Assembly (NCBI RefSeq): GCF_001314225.1
Contig: NZ_CP012698.1
Coordinates: forward strand, 62,001 to 126,000
Reading direction: 5' to 3'
Length of the DNA stretch: 64,000 nucleotides
Origin: Microbacterium sp. No. 7
Lineage (GTDB): Bacteria; Actinomycetota; Actinomycetes; Actinomycetales; Microbacteriaceae
Part shown: in pieces, positions 63,691 to 64,000 of the stretch
Position numbering within the stretch: position 1 is the first letter of the stretch
Layout of the letters: every line of letters starts with the position of its first letter
Notes under the pieces: generated by a model
The model's database searches: none
Told to the model about the DNA's origin: nothing
What the model saw: only the letters and a program-made list of their open reading frames with translations
Position numbers and translations under genes: made by a program

Positions 63691-64000
63691 CACGCGCTGA
63701 GTGTGCGGCGGATGCTGTCGACCATCGAGTCGTCGACGTCGACGAAGTCGCCCGAGGCGTCATCGAACCCGACGATCACGACGTCGCCGACGAGCGGGCG
63801 CTTCGCGATCGCGCTGGCAAGGAGGTTCATCGGGAGGCGCTGGATCAGCCCCTCCTCGTTGGCGATGAGGTCGTGGCGGTCGTCGAGGCTGACGGTCTCG
63901 ATGTAGCCGCCGACCGCGCGCTGGTAGTCCTCGAGCTCGGCGAACGCTGCGATCGCGAGCTCGCCGGTCGTCGTGATCAGCAGGCCCTTGGTGCCGGGCG
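63690..64000 (-). CDS. DUF3846 domain protein, N-terminus outside the window
   Basis: The frame is open on the minus strand from the window edge to a TGA at 63690, about 102 residues visible. ITTTGELAIAAFAELEDYQ, IANEEGLIQRLPMNLLAS and LVGDVVIVGFDDASGDF are the pattern of DUF3846 (product of many actinobacterial plasmid and phage genomes). Its stop overlaps the start of the Mom-like gene, so both belong to one operon. Confidence 0.7.
   Translation of the reverse strand, partial: PGTKGLLITTTGELAIAAFAELEDYQRAVGGYIETVSLDDRHDLIANEEGLIQRLPMNLLASAIAKRPLVGDVVIVGFDDASGDFVDVDDSMVDSIRRTLSA

Overview
The window looks like part of a conjugative plasmid or integrative conjugative element from a high-GC actinobacterium, most likely of the Microbacteriaceae type. 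I infer this from the GC-rich codon use, the TcpC/TcpE/VirB4/VirB6-like transfer genes with a lysozyme-M23 protein and an FtsK/TcpA-like coupling protein, the NrdH redoxin, and the actinobacterial IS families. No replicase, complete relaxase, rRNA or tRNA gene was recognised.

Layout: (1) 1-11.6 kb, plus strand: transfer operon (TcpC-like end, small membrane protein, TcpE-like, VirB4, VirB6, lysozyme/M23), a duplicated ribbon-helix-helix-like protein, a non-coding stretch with an oriT-like inverted repeat, the coupling protein, small genes and nrdH. (2) 11.6-14.8 kb: small minus-strand genes, one cut by an IS21-family element with a perfect 5-bp target duplication. (3) 15-17.2 kb: a four-gene AraC/SRPBCC/DUF1801/VOC operon. 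(4) 17.7-19.4 kb and 55.0-59.9 kb, minus strand: the two halves of one Eco57I-like methyltransferase plus its upstream partner, a PLD-nuclease/SNF2-helicase. (5) 19.4-55.1 kb: a ~35.7 kb element sitting inside that methyltransferase at its motif I codons. It starts with three overlapping tyrosine recombinase genes plus a TnpC-like gene. (6) 59.9-64 kb: backbone genes (Cys-rich HTH protein, secreted HNH nuclease, Mom-like protein, DUF3846 protein).

The 35.7 kb element carries small regulators, a NYN nuclease, a metallophosphoesterase, and a defence-like operon: SNF2 helicase with DUF3883, DUF1156 adenine methylase, Swt1-HEPN/DUF499 ATPase, OLD-type ATPase/TOPRIM nuclease and an HNH nuclease. 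Two of these genes are broken. The methylase is cut by a 1,247-bp IS3-family (IS407-group-like) element with a CTGG duplication. The HNH gene is cut by a 13.0 kb composite transposon whose ends are two copies of the same IS, with a GTGC duplication. The composite carries metal-resistance genes (Crp/Fnr regulator, HMA chaperone, two P1B ATPases, cupin, oxidoreductase) and debris of Mu-type, IS3 and IS30 transposases. The IS3 remnant is itself cut by an IS110-family element.

The main result is this nesting: transfer element > helicase-methyltransferase pair > 35.7 kb recombinase element with a defence operon > composite metal-resistance transposon > IS3 remnant > IS110. Every junction can be read as a rejoined reading frame, four of them with direct sequence support from duplicated or overlapping bases. 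Both adenine methyltransferases in the window are interrupted while their helicase/ATPase partners remain open. A 23-bp near-palindrome upstream of backbone operons at both ends (14.8 and 62.7 kb) suggests a shared regulator of the backbone.
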